Position numbers and translations under genes: made by a program | In this document: piece by piece, positions 10,441-21,053 of the stretch | Layout of the letters: every line of letters begins with the position of its first letter | Numbering within the stretch: position 1 is the first letter of the stretch | Source of the DNA: Takakia lepidozioides | Taxonomy: Eukaryota; Streptophyta; Takakiopsida; Takakiales; Takakiaceae | Reading direction: 5' to 3' | Assembly: GCA_030704615.1 (NCBI GenBank) | Contig: CM060734.1 | Coordinates: 12,150,001 to 12,214,000 of the forward strand | DNA: 64,000 bases | The notes under the pieces: model-generated | What the model was told of the DNA's origin: nothing | The model's database searches: none | The model's input: only the letters and a program-made list of their open reading frames with translations

Positions 10441-10620
10441 AGTTCATCCAATAGCTGCAAGCTCAGGGTTTGCATTATCATTTGTTCCTATGTTCATCCA
10501 ATAGTTGCCAGCAAGGCGTTTGTTGTATCATTCGTTCATACGTTCATCCAGTGCACAAAAGTTATGTTTGATACATTCATCCAATAGTTGCCAACAAGGC
10601 GTTTGTGTATCATTCGTTGA
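10440..10620 (+). repeat. ~55-bp tandem repeat, three imperfect copies
   Basis: The core TTCATCCAATAGTTGCCA followed by CAAGGCGTTTGT and ATCATTCGTT recurs three times with small indels. Confidence 0.7.
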
Positions 10621-11310
10621 GATAATACAGTTGTTTTGTGTCACTAACCTTAACTAGCAGTCGATTAGTTTACTATTAATCTGCTGGGTCAGTGAAACAG
10701 TAGTTAAATAATTTTACTACTTATTATCCTCATACTTAACACTGCGACCTAGCAGCCCTAAATTCGAGCACATTCATCCTAATTCATCCTAGTTCACTCA
10801 TCCTAATTCATCCTAATCATTCATTCATCCATTCATTACTTCATTCACAGGGTGTGGCTTAGTGCCCGCGAGCAATGATATGTTGACACGTCGTCATTTG
10901 CAATCACATCCTGCATATGTTTCATCCATTTATGTTTGCATCGTCCACGTAGACACTCCTTGGGCGACCGGCAATCGCCACGTGCAGTCGTGAATACTGG
11001 CAGTCATACATTCACATGCCCACATCATCTTGTTGCAGTTTTGCCATGACTCCTAGTCGTATCTACCATCTTTCCCTATCTGGTCAAACGTGTTTGACCG
11101 CAGATCCTGACGTGGCGGAGGTACAAGGTGTCAAGTTATTTTACCACTAGTGTGAAACTAGCTAGGAAATAGCTAGCTTTTACATATTGACAATTGGGAT
11201 TGGCCCAAATGTCAATCCAGGTGTCATGGTTTTAGTCATGGTTATCTAGAATTATCTACTTCTAGTTAACTAGGACATTTTAGATATTTATATTTATATT
11301 TTGTGTGTTG
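10621..11310. other. AT-rich spacer and CACTA-subterminal-like zone
   Basis: Between about 10860 and 11150 the words CCACGTG, GTCGT, CAGTCAT and ATGACTC recur, as in the subterminal zones of the outer CACTA element. It may be remnant sequence of another CACTA end. No terminal CACTA with a matching partner was found. No coding sequence is seen. Confidence 0.35.
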
Positions 11311-12941
11311 GGACTTCATTTGGTCTCACATGCCAAGTGAGGTGTCGAACCTCACTTGAGACATGGAAATAGGTTTTCCCCTTGTGAGTGTTGAGGAGGC
11401 TCATCTTCTTGTAGTTGAGCCTCCATGAGCTTCTCTCACCTCCATAGCTCTAGGTATTGAGAGGGAGTGTGTTGAGGGCTTTGTAGGGTGGATTCCTTTA
11501 GCAAAGGTGCCCTTGGCTTGACTTAGTTTATGTGATAGAGTGGATTTCACTTGGAAGGACTAGGGCTTGTTCTTCATGTGATTGCTTCATGCTTTGAGAG
11601 CTTTCATTGTCTTCTACTTCTCTCATTTCTCATCTCTTATCACTACAAGAATATCACCTTATGCTTGTGAGTGCGGAGTGTAAGGATTAGTTTTGCACTT
11701 GTATTTTAAAGAGGTTGAGAGCTAGGAGAATTTAGCTCTTGTATCACAAGGCTTGCAAGGGGTTGCAAGGAAAGGTGCTCAAGTATTGCCTGCACCAAGG
11801 AGTTGGAGAGCTTGAGAAGAAAGCTCTTGAGTTACAAGATTTTGCAAGGATTGTAAGGAGGAAGTCTTGTGTGTGTGGAAGCATGGATTCTAGGGTTTGA
11901 GAATCCTTTGTATGCATTATGGAGTCGATGGTGTGCGCCATGGCTTGTGGAGAGTGACTAAAGGCTTGTTAGTGCTCATTTCACTATCAAGCTAGGGTTA
12001 AGCAAGTTCAAAGTGTGGATGTTGTGGAAGAGAAGCCAAGGAGCTATATATGCTTGGGCTTGAAGACAACAAGGGCAAGCACTTGGAGAGCACTAAGAAG
12101 CTCAAAGAGGTTTTGAAAGGGAGCATGTGAAGAAATCTTCCAATCATGGTGGTGTGGAGCCAAGCTTAGGGTGCCATTGGAAGGGCTTGGAGAACATGTG
12201 GTGGGAAATCATCATTCAATGTATGCATAGCTTCACCCTAACTATGTAATGTGACAAGAGGGGGAGGCAATACTTGGCTATTCATGCTCTTGGTAGTGCG
12301 AGCTTTGTGGTGGATAGTTGACCAAGCAAGTGGTGCATGTGTGGAGCATGCTCGCTTGAGTTTGTAAGTTCAAGTTTGAGAAGGGGAGCTCTTGAACTAG
12401 CAAGAGGTGAAGGCCTTTGAGATCCATTTGTGTGTGAAGTGGAGAGGTGTTGATTCATGTTATGATGAAGGAGAGCAATACATAGGCCAAGAGGTCATGA
12501 AACATGCATTCAAATGACCACGGGGAGCACATGGATGATGGATTGGTGCAAGACCCCAAATGAGGTATATGGCGTGAGAGTGGGATCCAAGGCGGATTGC
12601 TTGGGAGCATTATTGTAAGTTACAAGCATTGCTCCTACACATTGAGATAATTTGTGTTGATTTGGAGCAATTGTCAAGTGATGAGGAGACAAATGCATGA
12701 TTGCTCGGCAATGGAGATATGGTAGTTTGCAATCAAATCCCAAGGACTAGAAGGGGGATTGATTTGGTGGACAATGACTTGCAAGTTGAGTTGGACCACT
12801 CTTGGTTGCACATTGGGGTGGAAGAGAGCAAGAAGATGCCTCTTATGACCACCTAGAGACCATATTTTTGCTTGAGTAGAAGCATAGAAGTCAAGGACTT
12901 GCATTCTAGCTCTTCATTACAAACCCTAGTAGTGTATGCTC
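11311..12941 (+). other. Probable 5' LTR/leader sequence of the methyltransferase retroelement
   Basis: A long purine-biased, ORF-poor tract lies upstream of the gag region. It contains a perfect 8-bp hairpin, GAGGCTCA (11396-11403) with TGAGCCTC (11416-11423). The same hairpin with the same 12-base loop length occurs at 19489-19516, downstream of the RT, and TTGGCTTGACTT and ACAAACCCTAG also recur in the same order there. This suggests that both tracts are diverged LTRs or leaders of one family. LTR edges, primer site and target duplication were not found. Confidence 0.35.
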
Positions 12942-13332
12942 AGACTATACCTCTGTTAGTATACCAAACAGGAGCTTGTCCCTTTGACTATACCTCTGTT
13001 GAGGTATCACCATATGTGAACCCTAATGTGAGACTATACCTCTGTTAGTATACCAAACAGGAGCTTGTCCATTTTACTATACCTCTATTGAGGTATCACC
13101 ATATGTGAACCCTAATCAGCTCAGACTATACCTCTGTTAGTATACCAAACAGGAGCTTGTCCCTTTTACTATACCTCTGTTGAGGTATCACCATATGTGG
13201 ACCCTAATCAGCTCAGACTATACCTCTGTTAGTATACCAAACAGAACCCTCATTTTCAGACTATACCTCTGTAAATGTATCATCAACATAAGGGACCCTA
13301 GCAACCTCAGACTATACCTCTGTTAAGGTATC
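12942..13332 (+). repeat. ~90-bp tandem repeat (ACTATACCTCTGTT array)
   Basis: Units begin near 12942, 13031, 13123 and 13215, with shortened units at 13258 and 13309. Each full unit has AGACTATACCTCTGTTAG and a second ACTATACCTCTGTTGAGG. The word CTATACCTCT occurs about nine times. It lies in the leader of the methyltransferase element. Confidence 0.85.
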
Positions 13333-13359
13333 AACAGTGAAAGGACTTAGTGAAATTTA

Positions 13360-13545
13360 AGGGCCTTTGGAGGATTGTTTGGAAGATATTTGAGGGCCCT
13401 TGGAGGAGTATTTGGAGGATCTTTGGGGTCATTGGAGGAGTGTTTGGAGGATCTTTGGGGTCCTTAGAGGACCCTTTGAGGAGCTTTGGTGGACAATGTT
13501 GAAGAGCTCTTGAAGGATTGATTGAGGGATATTGAAGGATACTTG
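13360..13545 (+). repeat. Short tandem repeat of TTTGGAGGATCTTTGGGG-type unit
   Basis: Imperfect repeats of TTTGGAGGA, CTTTGGGGTC and TTGGAGGAG form a GGAG-rich array. It continues the repeat-rich leader. Confidence 0.65.
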
Positions 13546-14148
13546 CCACGGCCATACAAGCGAGTGGATAGAGACAGGAGGGAGAGTGGTGGGATGAGAG
13601 CATTATGGGGTTAGGAATTGCTTTAGTTTCTCTTCTCCATAGTCTTTCACCCTCTCTGTAGGCCAAAACCTTTCCGTAGGTGGAGGCAAGAGTCAGTCCG
13701 GGTTTGGGCTGGGGTGTCTTTGCAGGAGCGACACTGTGGAGTGTTTTTGGTGTGGGGGAGTTGTTGTCTTGATTTTTTTGTGTTTGGATCCCCTCCACAC
13801 CTGCATGCTTGACTGTGCGCCATGTTAGCTTTGTGTGGGCGCTTGTTTTCATAGGAGGTTGGTCCGGATTTGATCACCGGCCAATCCTAGAGTATGTTGT
13901 CGGTGGTGAGGCTGGAGTGATGACCAGCAAGACCACCAGTGTTTCTTCTATGGTGAGGCTGGGTTGATGACCAGCAGACCATAAGAGTGCTTGCGGTGGA
14001 TGCAGGTGCAGGTACAGGTCTACGTTAGAAACCTATTATTCCTGCTTGAACCAGTAGCCGCAACAGGTTCTTTACCCGGTTACCTTGTAGAAAGTGGGGA
14101 TTAGAGACAGGTTGACAACCGGTTGGGTTGTGAGTTTTCATCACGGAG
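13546..14148 (+). other. Leader between repeats and gag
   Basis: No domain-bearing ORF. GATGACCAGCA recurs twice (near 13918 and 13968) within a ~60-base imperfect duplication. No TGGTATCAGAGC-type primer site was seen. Confidence 0.4.
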
Positions 14149-14520
14149 GTGCCACCAGCTGCTGAGGGGAGTGCCGGTACAAGCACCAGCGATACTAGTG
14201 GGTACACAAGACAAGGTGTGCGGTTTAGGCCACTTTCACCTTCAGTGTCTTCTGAGGAAGGTTCAGACTCGGAGTCAGGAGGATTCTCGCCGAGGGTGCA
14301 AGTCATTTCCGTGCCATTGTTGTGGGACACGATGGAGGAGATGTATGGAGCTACCAAGGGGCCACGTAGGTACTCTTGAGCTGTGGGCACCATCGAGCTT
14401 GATGACTTTATACAAGAGTTTGACAGTTGGTGTGATTTGCAGCAAATGCGCAATCCACAACTGTTTACGCCCTTTATGGCGTGGAAGGGGCTATTCCAGC
14501 ACCTTGAAGGCCCATGGATG
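14149..14520 (+). pseudogene. gag N-terminal segment, broken by a stop and a frameshift
   Basis: A frame starting at ATG 14149 encodes an S/T/E-rich start followed by LLWDTMEEMYGATKGPRRYS. It is stopped by TGA at 14377-14379 and then continues in the same frame through IELDDFIQEFDSWCDLQQM. The obvious continuation, WREYWSPNY onward, is in the next frame from about 14515. I read this as the true N-terminus of the gag of the 14514-18317 ORF, damaged by one nonsense and one frameshift change. The large downstream ORF therefore probably starts at an internal Met, not its original one. Confidence 0.55.
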
Positions 14521-17500
14521 ATTACCATGAATTTAGGCGGGGACATGCGGTGGAGATTGAGGAGTGGCGAGAGTATTGGTCACCTAACTATGTCTCAATC
14601 ACTAGAGGCAAAAGGGCAGCGGTGACACCAGCAGCTACACAAACATCTCCAACTACAAGCACTAGTAGTGGAACAAGTAGTGCCGGCACTTCTGCAGGTG
14701 GTACCAGTTCAAAAGGTGCTACTACTCCTCCTGCCACAATTACAACACATGTGCCTAGATTCAACCCGGTGGTGGAGTTCTTCCAGGAGTTGCGGAGGAA
14801 CTACCAAGGTGTACGGACAGAGAAGCTGCGAAGTTTGCAAGACTTCCAGCGCAAATCCAGTGAGAGCTTGCGAGAGGCCTACACTCGTATGAGGCGCTTG
14901 ATAAGTGTGACCCAAGGGATTACTGAAGCTCAGGCAGTCCAGTTCTGGTATGGAATTTTGAACAAGGAGCTCAAGAGAAGGGTGCGGGATGCAACCCTGT
15001 TACAAGCGGCCCAACCCACATTAGCGGATGTGTTTCTGCTGGCTGAGCGGATTGAGCTCAACATGGTGGAGGAGCGAGTTGTTACCATTGGATTTGGCAA
15101 GGACATGCCTGCACAAGGTGCAGCTGCCAGCCAACAGGTACAAGGGACTGCCCAACAGCGTGGTCAGGGGGGCAAGGTTGCCCAACCCAAGTTCCATGGA
15201 GCTTACAATGGACCTCAGGTGCAGAGGCCCGTGACATCTTTTGCAGGCCAACAGCAACCAGGGGTGATATGTTGGACATGTGGAGGACCCCATGTCAAGA
15301 GAGATTGCCCAGAGAGTGGCAGAAGGCCGGCACAAGCACAGCCTGCACAGTTGCAGTGTGGGCATTGTGGCAAGCATGGGCATGGAGCTGCCCAGTGTTA
15401 TGACTTGCATCCTGAGTTGCGCCCAGGCCAGTTCCAAGGGAACAATGGTGGCCGGGGGCGAGGTGGACCAGCCCAGAGAGGACGAGGTGGTCGGGCACGA
15501 GGTGCAGGCCAAGGGCAAGCTCAACATGGCCAAGGACGCGGAGGTCAGGGTGTTGACCAAGGCATGGCCAACCGGCTTCAGCAGTTAGAGCAGAGGCTCG
15601 CTGCCATGGCTACAGCTCAGGTGGTACCAGCTCCCAGGCAGGATGGTCCACCTCCTACTCCTGAGGGAGGAGATATGGGAGGCATGGGATTCATGTGCGG
15701 AGCAGCACTACCACTAGTGCAGGTGGAGTCTGCTGCAGCCGTGACTCGAGGAGCAGCACGAGTTCCTGAGCCACGAGGTGCAGAGGTGGAATTGGATCCA
15801 CACCGTGGGGAGGCAAGCCGTCAGGCGAGGCTTCCTCAGTCATTCACATTGGCGGAGATAGTGTCGACGCCATCCATGGCACCTAGTTCTCGCCCGACTG
15901 TTACCGAGGCGGAGGTTACTATGCCATTGGGGAGAGCTACACGTGCAGCACCGACACCTGCTACCAAGGCTAGTGCAGCCGGTGTGTTATCGGGGGCAGC
16001 CACCTCTGTGTGTCAAGCCCCACTGTTCTCGGCAACCATGATTGCGACGCCGGGGGTAAGACCAGCTGCAGTGTTCAGACTAGCAGCAACACTCTACGAG
16101 AGTGAGGAGGTCACTTTATCTTCTGCGGAGTTACTGGAAGGTGTAGTGGCAGAGGGATCTTCGGATTTGAGGGTCAAGACTGCCATGGCTGCGCCACGGC
16201 AAGCTGCAGCTGCCAGGTTGACGGAGCTGCCAGCTAGACCAGCCTTTGAGCACGCCATGGTGACACATGGAGTTGTCTTGTTAGACAACCAGGGAGGCAT
16301 TTTCACTTTGAGTGGACCGGCAGGCAAGAAGTACCGGCCACTGCGGGTCTTGTTGGACTCAGGAGCTCAGCCACTGATGTTGGGCAGAGCTGCTATTGCA
16401 GGTTTGGGCTTCATGGAGGCGGATATGGAGCCTTGTCCTTTCCAGATACAGACATCTCTGGGAGGATCAGAGCAGGCTCGGGGCATGACACGGCGTGAGT
16501 TGGCCATTGGACTACAACCAGATCATCCTGTAGATGGCTCAGTGATGCGAGCCAAGGCCATTGTGACAGACGCGGTCTCTTACAATGTCCTTGTTGGTGG
16601 GGCAGTGTTATATCCCATGGGCTTCACCCTGGACTTTTGGGAGGAGTCAGCATCCTACAGGCCTGGATGGCAGTCAGGGGATGGTCGTCGTGCACAGCTC
16701 CCTGTGACATTCATTGGGGGTATTGCGGCTGCCCAGCGGGGCAAGATGCCAACACTAGCCGCCTTTACAGCTGCAGTTAGTTGGCCTGGAGAGTTGTTGG
16801 AAGGCAATGCCCATGCAGAGGATGTGCCACCTCCAGCAGAGCAGGATGACATGCATGGTACGGCGGAGTTGTCTGCCATGGTTGCTCACACTCCATTATG
16901 GGGTACGAGCAAGGATTTGCAGCAGGCTGCTGATGGACGGGTAAAACAAGCTTGGGTAGAGGCCTTCATACCGTCAGGAGAAGAGGAGAGTGCGGTGATT
17001 GCACCAGGACCACCTCAGTTGTCGCCATTGGACACCACACCTCTTGTGTGGCAGTGCCCGGATGAAGGCATATGCCTTCTGGACTTGTTTGGCGGGATCA
17101 GCACTGGATTGGCTGCAGTACTGCAGGCAGGTGTACGAGTTCGATGTTACCTGTATGTGGAGAGGGATGAGACTACACGACGCGTCTCACTGTGCCATGT
17201 TGCTCAGTTGGTACAGCAGTACCCTGACTTGTTGCCAGTGTCTGCAATTCGTGGATACCAACAAGCCTTGCCAGCAGACATTTCGTTGCTGGGGGCGCAG
17301 GATTTGGAGGGGGTTGGCTCCATTGATCTGGTAGTGGCAGGTTGGCCCTGCCAAGGGCATTCATCAGCCGGGCATGGCAATGGATTGCGAGACTCGAGGA
17401 CGGGTCTGTTTTGGGAGATGGTGCGGATTTTGCGCCACCTGCAGCTTCATCAAGCTGTATCTCCAGTATACATCTTGGAGAATGTGCCACTGATGGGTGA

Positions 17501-18317
17501 TTCTCGGGCCAGGGTGATGGCCAGTGTGCATCAAGTCCTGTCGTGGCTTGGGTCAGCAATGTTGCTGGATGCAGCTGCAGTGGGGTCAGGGGCTCATCGT
17601 CCACGGCTATGGTGGACTAACTTGATGTCACCCGCACTGCTCAAGCGTGTATTTGATGGGGTGCAGCGGCCAGCACACCTCACAGTGGATAGCATTTTGG
17701 ACACAGGGAGGCAGTCTCAACGTGTGAGACACGATGACCGTTTGCCTTTGGCAGTGGTCAACAGGGTGGGTCAACCACGAGCAGCATTACCTACACTGCT
17801 CAGCTTCCCAGGATCCCATGCTTTTCGGGATGGTGGACCTGGCCTCTTGTGGGATAGCCAGTTGCAACAATTAGTGGAGCCCAATGCTGACGAGCGCGAG
17901 CGGGCGATGGGTTTTACCACAGGTACCACGGCGGTGCCATCTCTTTCTGAGGCATCACGTCAGGTGTTGGGGCAAGCAATGGATCTAAATTGCTTGACCT
18001 GGATTATCAGCTTGGCTATGGCTGAGCAGCGCAGAGTACGGAGTACACTTCCCTTCATGGTCTCCCTGCCTACCGAGACGGTACAGGCAGCGAGTGGGGG
18101 CGAGCACGTGAGGACCACGAGGTGCAGGCCGCATCCATGGCACACGTGGGAGGTGCTCGGTGTTCAGAAGGAGTTGGCAGCCAAGGCGGCGGTGATGGAT
18201 CAGGTTGGGGATTTTTCTCGGATTGAGGAGGTCCTCAAAGATGGGATGATGGGGCAGGATGGGACATTGTCACTGACAGAGGAGGCAGTGATCACTGCTC
18301 AAGAGGTTGCAGCATAG
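14514..18317 (+). CDS. Ty3/gypsy-like gag-protease-cytosine DNA methyltransferase ORF
   Basis: The 1267-residue ORF has, in order, a gag-like helical region (residues ~80-195), two zinc knuckles (C253-x2-C-x3-H-x4-C265, short by one residue, and canonical C282-x2-C-x4-H-x4-C295), a retropepsin with LLDSGAQ (Asp615), and a C5-methyltransferase at ~850-1175. The methyltransferase shows motif I LLDLFGGISTG, motif IV GWPCQGHS with catalytic Cys946, motif VI ENV (Glu989), motif VIII HRPR (1028-1031) and a closing GQAMD motif. This family transfers a methyl group from S-adenosylmethionine to cytosine C5. All key residues are present, so the enzyme could be active, though the upstream gag start is broken. 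The ORF ends in TAG and the RT follows in the same frame. Similar fusions are known from algal retrotransposons. The subclass (DNMT3/DRM-like or other) is unresolved. Confidence 0.88.
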   Translation: MDDYHEFRRGHAVEIEEWREYWSPNYVSITRGKRAAVTPAATQTSPTTSTSSGTSSAGTSAGGTSSKGATTPPATITTHVPRFNPVVEFFQELRRNYQGVRTEKLRSLQDFQRKSSESLREAYTRMRRLISVTQGITEAQAVQFWYGILNKELKRRVRDATLLQAAQPTLADVFLLAERIELNMVEERVVTIGFGKDMPAQGAAASQQVQGTAQQRGQGGKVAQPKFHGAYNGPQVQRPVTSFAGQQQPGVICWTCGGPHVKRDCPESGRRPAQAQPAQLQCGHCGKHGHGAAQCYDLHPELRPGQFQGNNGGRGRGGPAQRGRGGRARGAGQGQAQHGQGRGGQGVDQGMANRLQQLEQRLAAMATAQVVPAPRQDGPPPTPEGGDMGGMGFMCGAALPLVQVESAAAVTRGAARVPEPRGAEVELDPHRGEASRQARLPQSFTLAEIVSTPSMAPSSRPTVTEAEVTMPLGRATRAAPTPATKASAAGVLSGAATSVCQAPLFSATMIATPGVRPAAVFRLAATLYESEEVTLSSAELLEGVVAEGSSDLRVKTAMAAPRQAAAARLTELPARPAFEHAMVTHGVVLLDNQGGIFTLSGPAGKKYRPLRVLLDSGAQPLMLGRAAIAGLGFMEADMEPCPFQIQTSLGGSEQARGMTRRELAIGLQPDHPVDGSVMRAKAIVTDAVSYNVLVGGAVLYPMGFTLDFWEESASYRPGWQSGDGRRAQLPVTFIGGIAAAQRGKMPTLAAFTAAVSWPGELLEGNAHAEDVPPPAEQDDMHGTAELSAMVAHTPLWGTSKDLQQAADGRVKQAWVEAFIPSGEEESAVIAPGPPQLSPLDTTPLVWQCPDEGICLLDLFGGISTGLAAVLQAGVRVRCYLYVERDETTRRVSLCHVAQLVQQYPDLLPVSAIRGYQQALPADISLLGAQDLEGVGSIDLVVAGWPCQGHSSAGHGNGLRDSRTGLFWEMVRILRHLQLHQAVSPVYILENVPLMGDSRARVMASVHQVLSWLGSAMLLDAAAVGSGAHRPRLWWTNLMSPALLKRVFDGVQRPAHLTVDSILDTGRQSQRVRHDDRLPLAVVNRVGQPRAALPTLLSFPGSHAFRDGGPGLLWDSQLQQLVEPNADERERAMGFTTGTTAVPSLSEASRQVLGQAMDLNCLTWIISLAMAEQRRVRSTLPFMVSLPTETVQAASGGEHVRTTRCRPHPWHTWEVLGVQKELAAKAAVMDQVGDFSRIEEVLKDGMMGQDGTLSLTEEAVITAQEVAA

Positions 18318-18323
18318 CAACCA
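18315..18323 (+). promoter_or_regulatory. Candidate stop-codon readthrough site UAG-CAA-CCA
   Basis: The TAG ending the gag-protease-methyltransferase ORF is followed by CAACCA. This fits the UAG-CAR-YYA leaky-stop context known from tobamoviruses. The same frame stays open from 18318 to 19367 and encodes the RT. Such a site would give a minor gag-pol fusion product. A plain nonsense mutation is the alternative. Confidence 0.5.
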
Positions 18324-19367
18324 CGGGACGCGTCTTCTACCTCTAAGCCTGCTGGACTCAAGGTTGCAGTCACGGAGGACAACTGGGAGCCTGATGTTGG
18401 ACCTATAGTCACCGGAGGAGAGAGACGACATATACGGCGGTTCTTGAGGGCTTACAATAACTTCTTTGCCTTCAGTTTGAAGGACATAGGAGCACTGAAG
18501 GGTCAAGAGATTCACATTGAATTGGCTACTGACACGTCAATCTTTCGAAGACCCTATAGATACAGTGACATGGAGAGGTCCTTGATTCAGATGAGAACTC
18601 AGGACCTTTGGGAGGCTGGTTTGGTGGAGCTATCTGGGGGAGAGTATGCTTCAGCCACAGTGATGCCAGCCAAGAAGGATGTCTTTGGCAATTGGACGGA
18701 GAGACGTATGTGCGGTGATTACCGACCTGTAAATCGTCAGACCAAGTCCGATAGGTATGTCATGCCAACACCAGAGGAGATCTTTGATGCCATTGGGCAT
18801 GCCAAGATCTTTAGCACGTTGGATTTACGATCCGGATATCACCAGTTGCTGATCAAGGAGGCGGATAAGCAAAAGACGGCATTATGGGGGATCAATGAGC
18901 ACGGGAAGGATTGCCTATACCAGTGGCGGTTCTTACCATTTGGGCTTAAGAACGCTCCGGCAGAGTTTCAGAGAGTCATGGACAGGATTCTAGCAGGGGT
19001 GGAGTTTGCTCGGTGCTACATAGATGACATCATCATCTTTAGTGCTACGGTGGAAGAGCATGAGAGACACCTTCAGGGGGTATTTGAGCGCTTGAGGGCG
19101 CACGGATTGAAGTTACATCCGGGAAAGTGCAAGTTTTTCCACAACCAGATTGAGTATCTGGGTTACATGATATATCCTGGAGGATTGGGGGTACAGCAGA
19201 CTAAGGTAGAGTCCATTGCACAGGTTCCACGCCCCACGGATGTGAGCCGAGTTCGAGCTTTCATGGGGTTAGCAAACTATTATAGACGGTTTGTTAAGGG
19301 ATTTAGTGCCATTGCAAAGGCTCTAACCAAGCTGACCAAGGTGGACCATTGTGGTATAGCTTTCTAG
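18318..19367 (+). pseudogene. Reverse transcriptase of the methyltransferase retroelement, 3'-truncated
   Basis: The frame is open directly after the TAG at 18315. RT motifs appear in order: [47 protein letters not shown], the catalytic YIDD (19017-19028), GKCKFFHNQIEYLGY and VRAFMGLANYYRRF. The sequence departs from the family just after LTKLTKVD, and a stop follows at 19365. RNase H and integrase are absent. An internal Met at 18444 exists, but most of the frame upstream of it is also conserved-looking, so readthrough from the previous ORF is the more natural expression. As it stands this copy cannot encode the full enzyme set. Confidence 0.82.
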
Positions 19368-21053
19368 GATTGTGTGCTTAGATTGTGTGGTGGACAACGA
19401 TGTATGTTGTGGCACGATGCTTAGATGCACGACACAGGGGTCAAGGCAGATTTAGGCCCTGGAGTGGTTATCTTCACGGCAAGCACGGGAGGCTCATCTT
19501 TCTCGAGTTGAGCCTCACCGCGCCTAGCTATGGCGCCATAGTGTGGATTCCCCATGGCGTGGGGTGCACTTGGCTTGACTTGTATTTGAGTGATGAGGTT
19601 ATATATGCATGAGTTTATGCTTCAGCTTTGTGAGCTCGCATGAGCTTGTGCTTGTATTTTTTTTTTTTTATCACTCAAGAAAGATGAGCTCGTATCTGTG
19701 AGTGCCAGATACGAGTTAGTTGTAGCGCTTGTGGTTTTTGCTTGAGAATGAGAGAAACCAGGTTGTTATGCAAGGAGCACCGTGGAGCTCTTGGTTGTTA
19801 GAAGTGGAGGCGATGTGGGTTACGAGGTGGTAGACCTTGGCATTCGATCTTCAGCTTCAGAGATGAAAGCACCATGCTGCAAGATTGCAAGACCAAGCGA
19901 AAGGGCTGATTTGGCTTGGGGCAAATCAGTGCACTTTGTGGAGTATGTTGAGATTGGGTTTCAATCTTGAGCTTCAGCATTGAGAGGGCTCTTGTCATGG
20001 CAAGAGCAGGGCTAGAACAAGAGCTAAGAGGTGCGGCAAGGCCATGGAATGTGCACCTAGGGTTTCAGAGCTTGGAAGAAGAGCTCTTGCACCACAAGAG
20101 GAGTGTCTTGTGGCTGGAAATGTAAGCCTTAGGGTTTCAGGAGCTTGGCAAGGGCTGTGGAGTGCTTAGTCTTGTCTTAGAGAGCATCAAGGAGCTAAGG
20201 AGCCAAGATAGGGGGCTGATACCTCTTGTGTGAAGAGGTTGCATGTGTGGAGCATGTATTCAGCTCATTGAAGCTTCCATCTTCAAGCTTGGAGGGCAAG
20301 CAAGGAAGAGGGAAGGGCTGACTTCCCTTATGTGAGAGCAATGCATGTGTGGAGCATGCTTTTAGCCTATTGAAGGCTTGTACTTTCAGGTTTGGGAGTG
20401 CAAGAAAGGAAGGAAGGGGCTGGTTTCCCTGTAGGGCATGTGTGGAGCATGCTTCCAGTCCGCTGAAGCGTGTATTTTCAGGTTGGTGGGTGCAAGAAAG
20501 AAAGCAAAGGGGCTGATTCTCTGGTGGTGAGAGTGGGGCATGTGTGGAGCATGCCTTCAGTCCATTGGGCTTTTGTTTTCAAGCTTTATAGAACTAGAAG
20601 AGAAGGTAAGGGGCTGATCTGCTCTTATGTAACAGTCCGACACTTGTAGAGCGTGTTCTGAGTTGGGGTTTCAACCTCAAGCCTAGATAGAGCATGGCTC
20701 TTGAAGTGGCAGATGTAGGGGGCTGGAATAGCCTCTAAGACAGATACTATGGCCAAGGGAAATGTTTGAATGAGTGCTCACAAGGGCTGGAAACCAGCAA
20801 GGCTTGGTTGTTTGCCATTGAGTTTAGTGGCGTGTTTGGGGAGAAGGCTTGGTTTGTGGCAACCATCTTCCTCATGGCTTAGGGCTACTATTGGTGGTGT
20901 GTGGGAGCCGAAAGAGCAAGAATACCTTGCTGATTTCTTCACAGCCACCATAGCTCGGTGCAAAGAAGCCTAGAGTCCAAGAGACACAAACCCTAGCTTG
21001 GCGTGGCTAAACCCCTTGGAGAAATGCCTAAACTGCCATGAGTGGCTTGTGGG
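19368..21053 (+). other. Probable diverged LTR or 3' region of the methyltransferase element
   Basis: ORF-poor, purine-biased tract directly after the truncated RT. It shares with 11.3-12.9 kb a hairpin GAGGCTCA/TGAGCCTC (19489-19496 and 19509-19516) and the phrases TTGGCTTGACTT and ACAAACCCTAG, in the same order. From 20220 to 20560 the phrase GCATGTGTGGAGCATG recurs about four times as a loose ~90-base repeat with GGGCTGATTT/CT. LTR edges were not determined. Confidence 0.35.

Noticed and set aside
12942-13332. CRISPR-like regular repeats
   Set aside because: The units are contiguous tandem repeats without unique spacers, in a eukaryotic retroelement leader.
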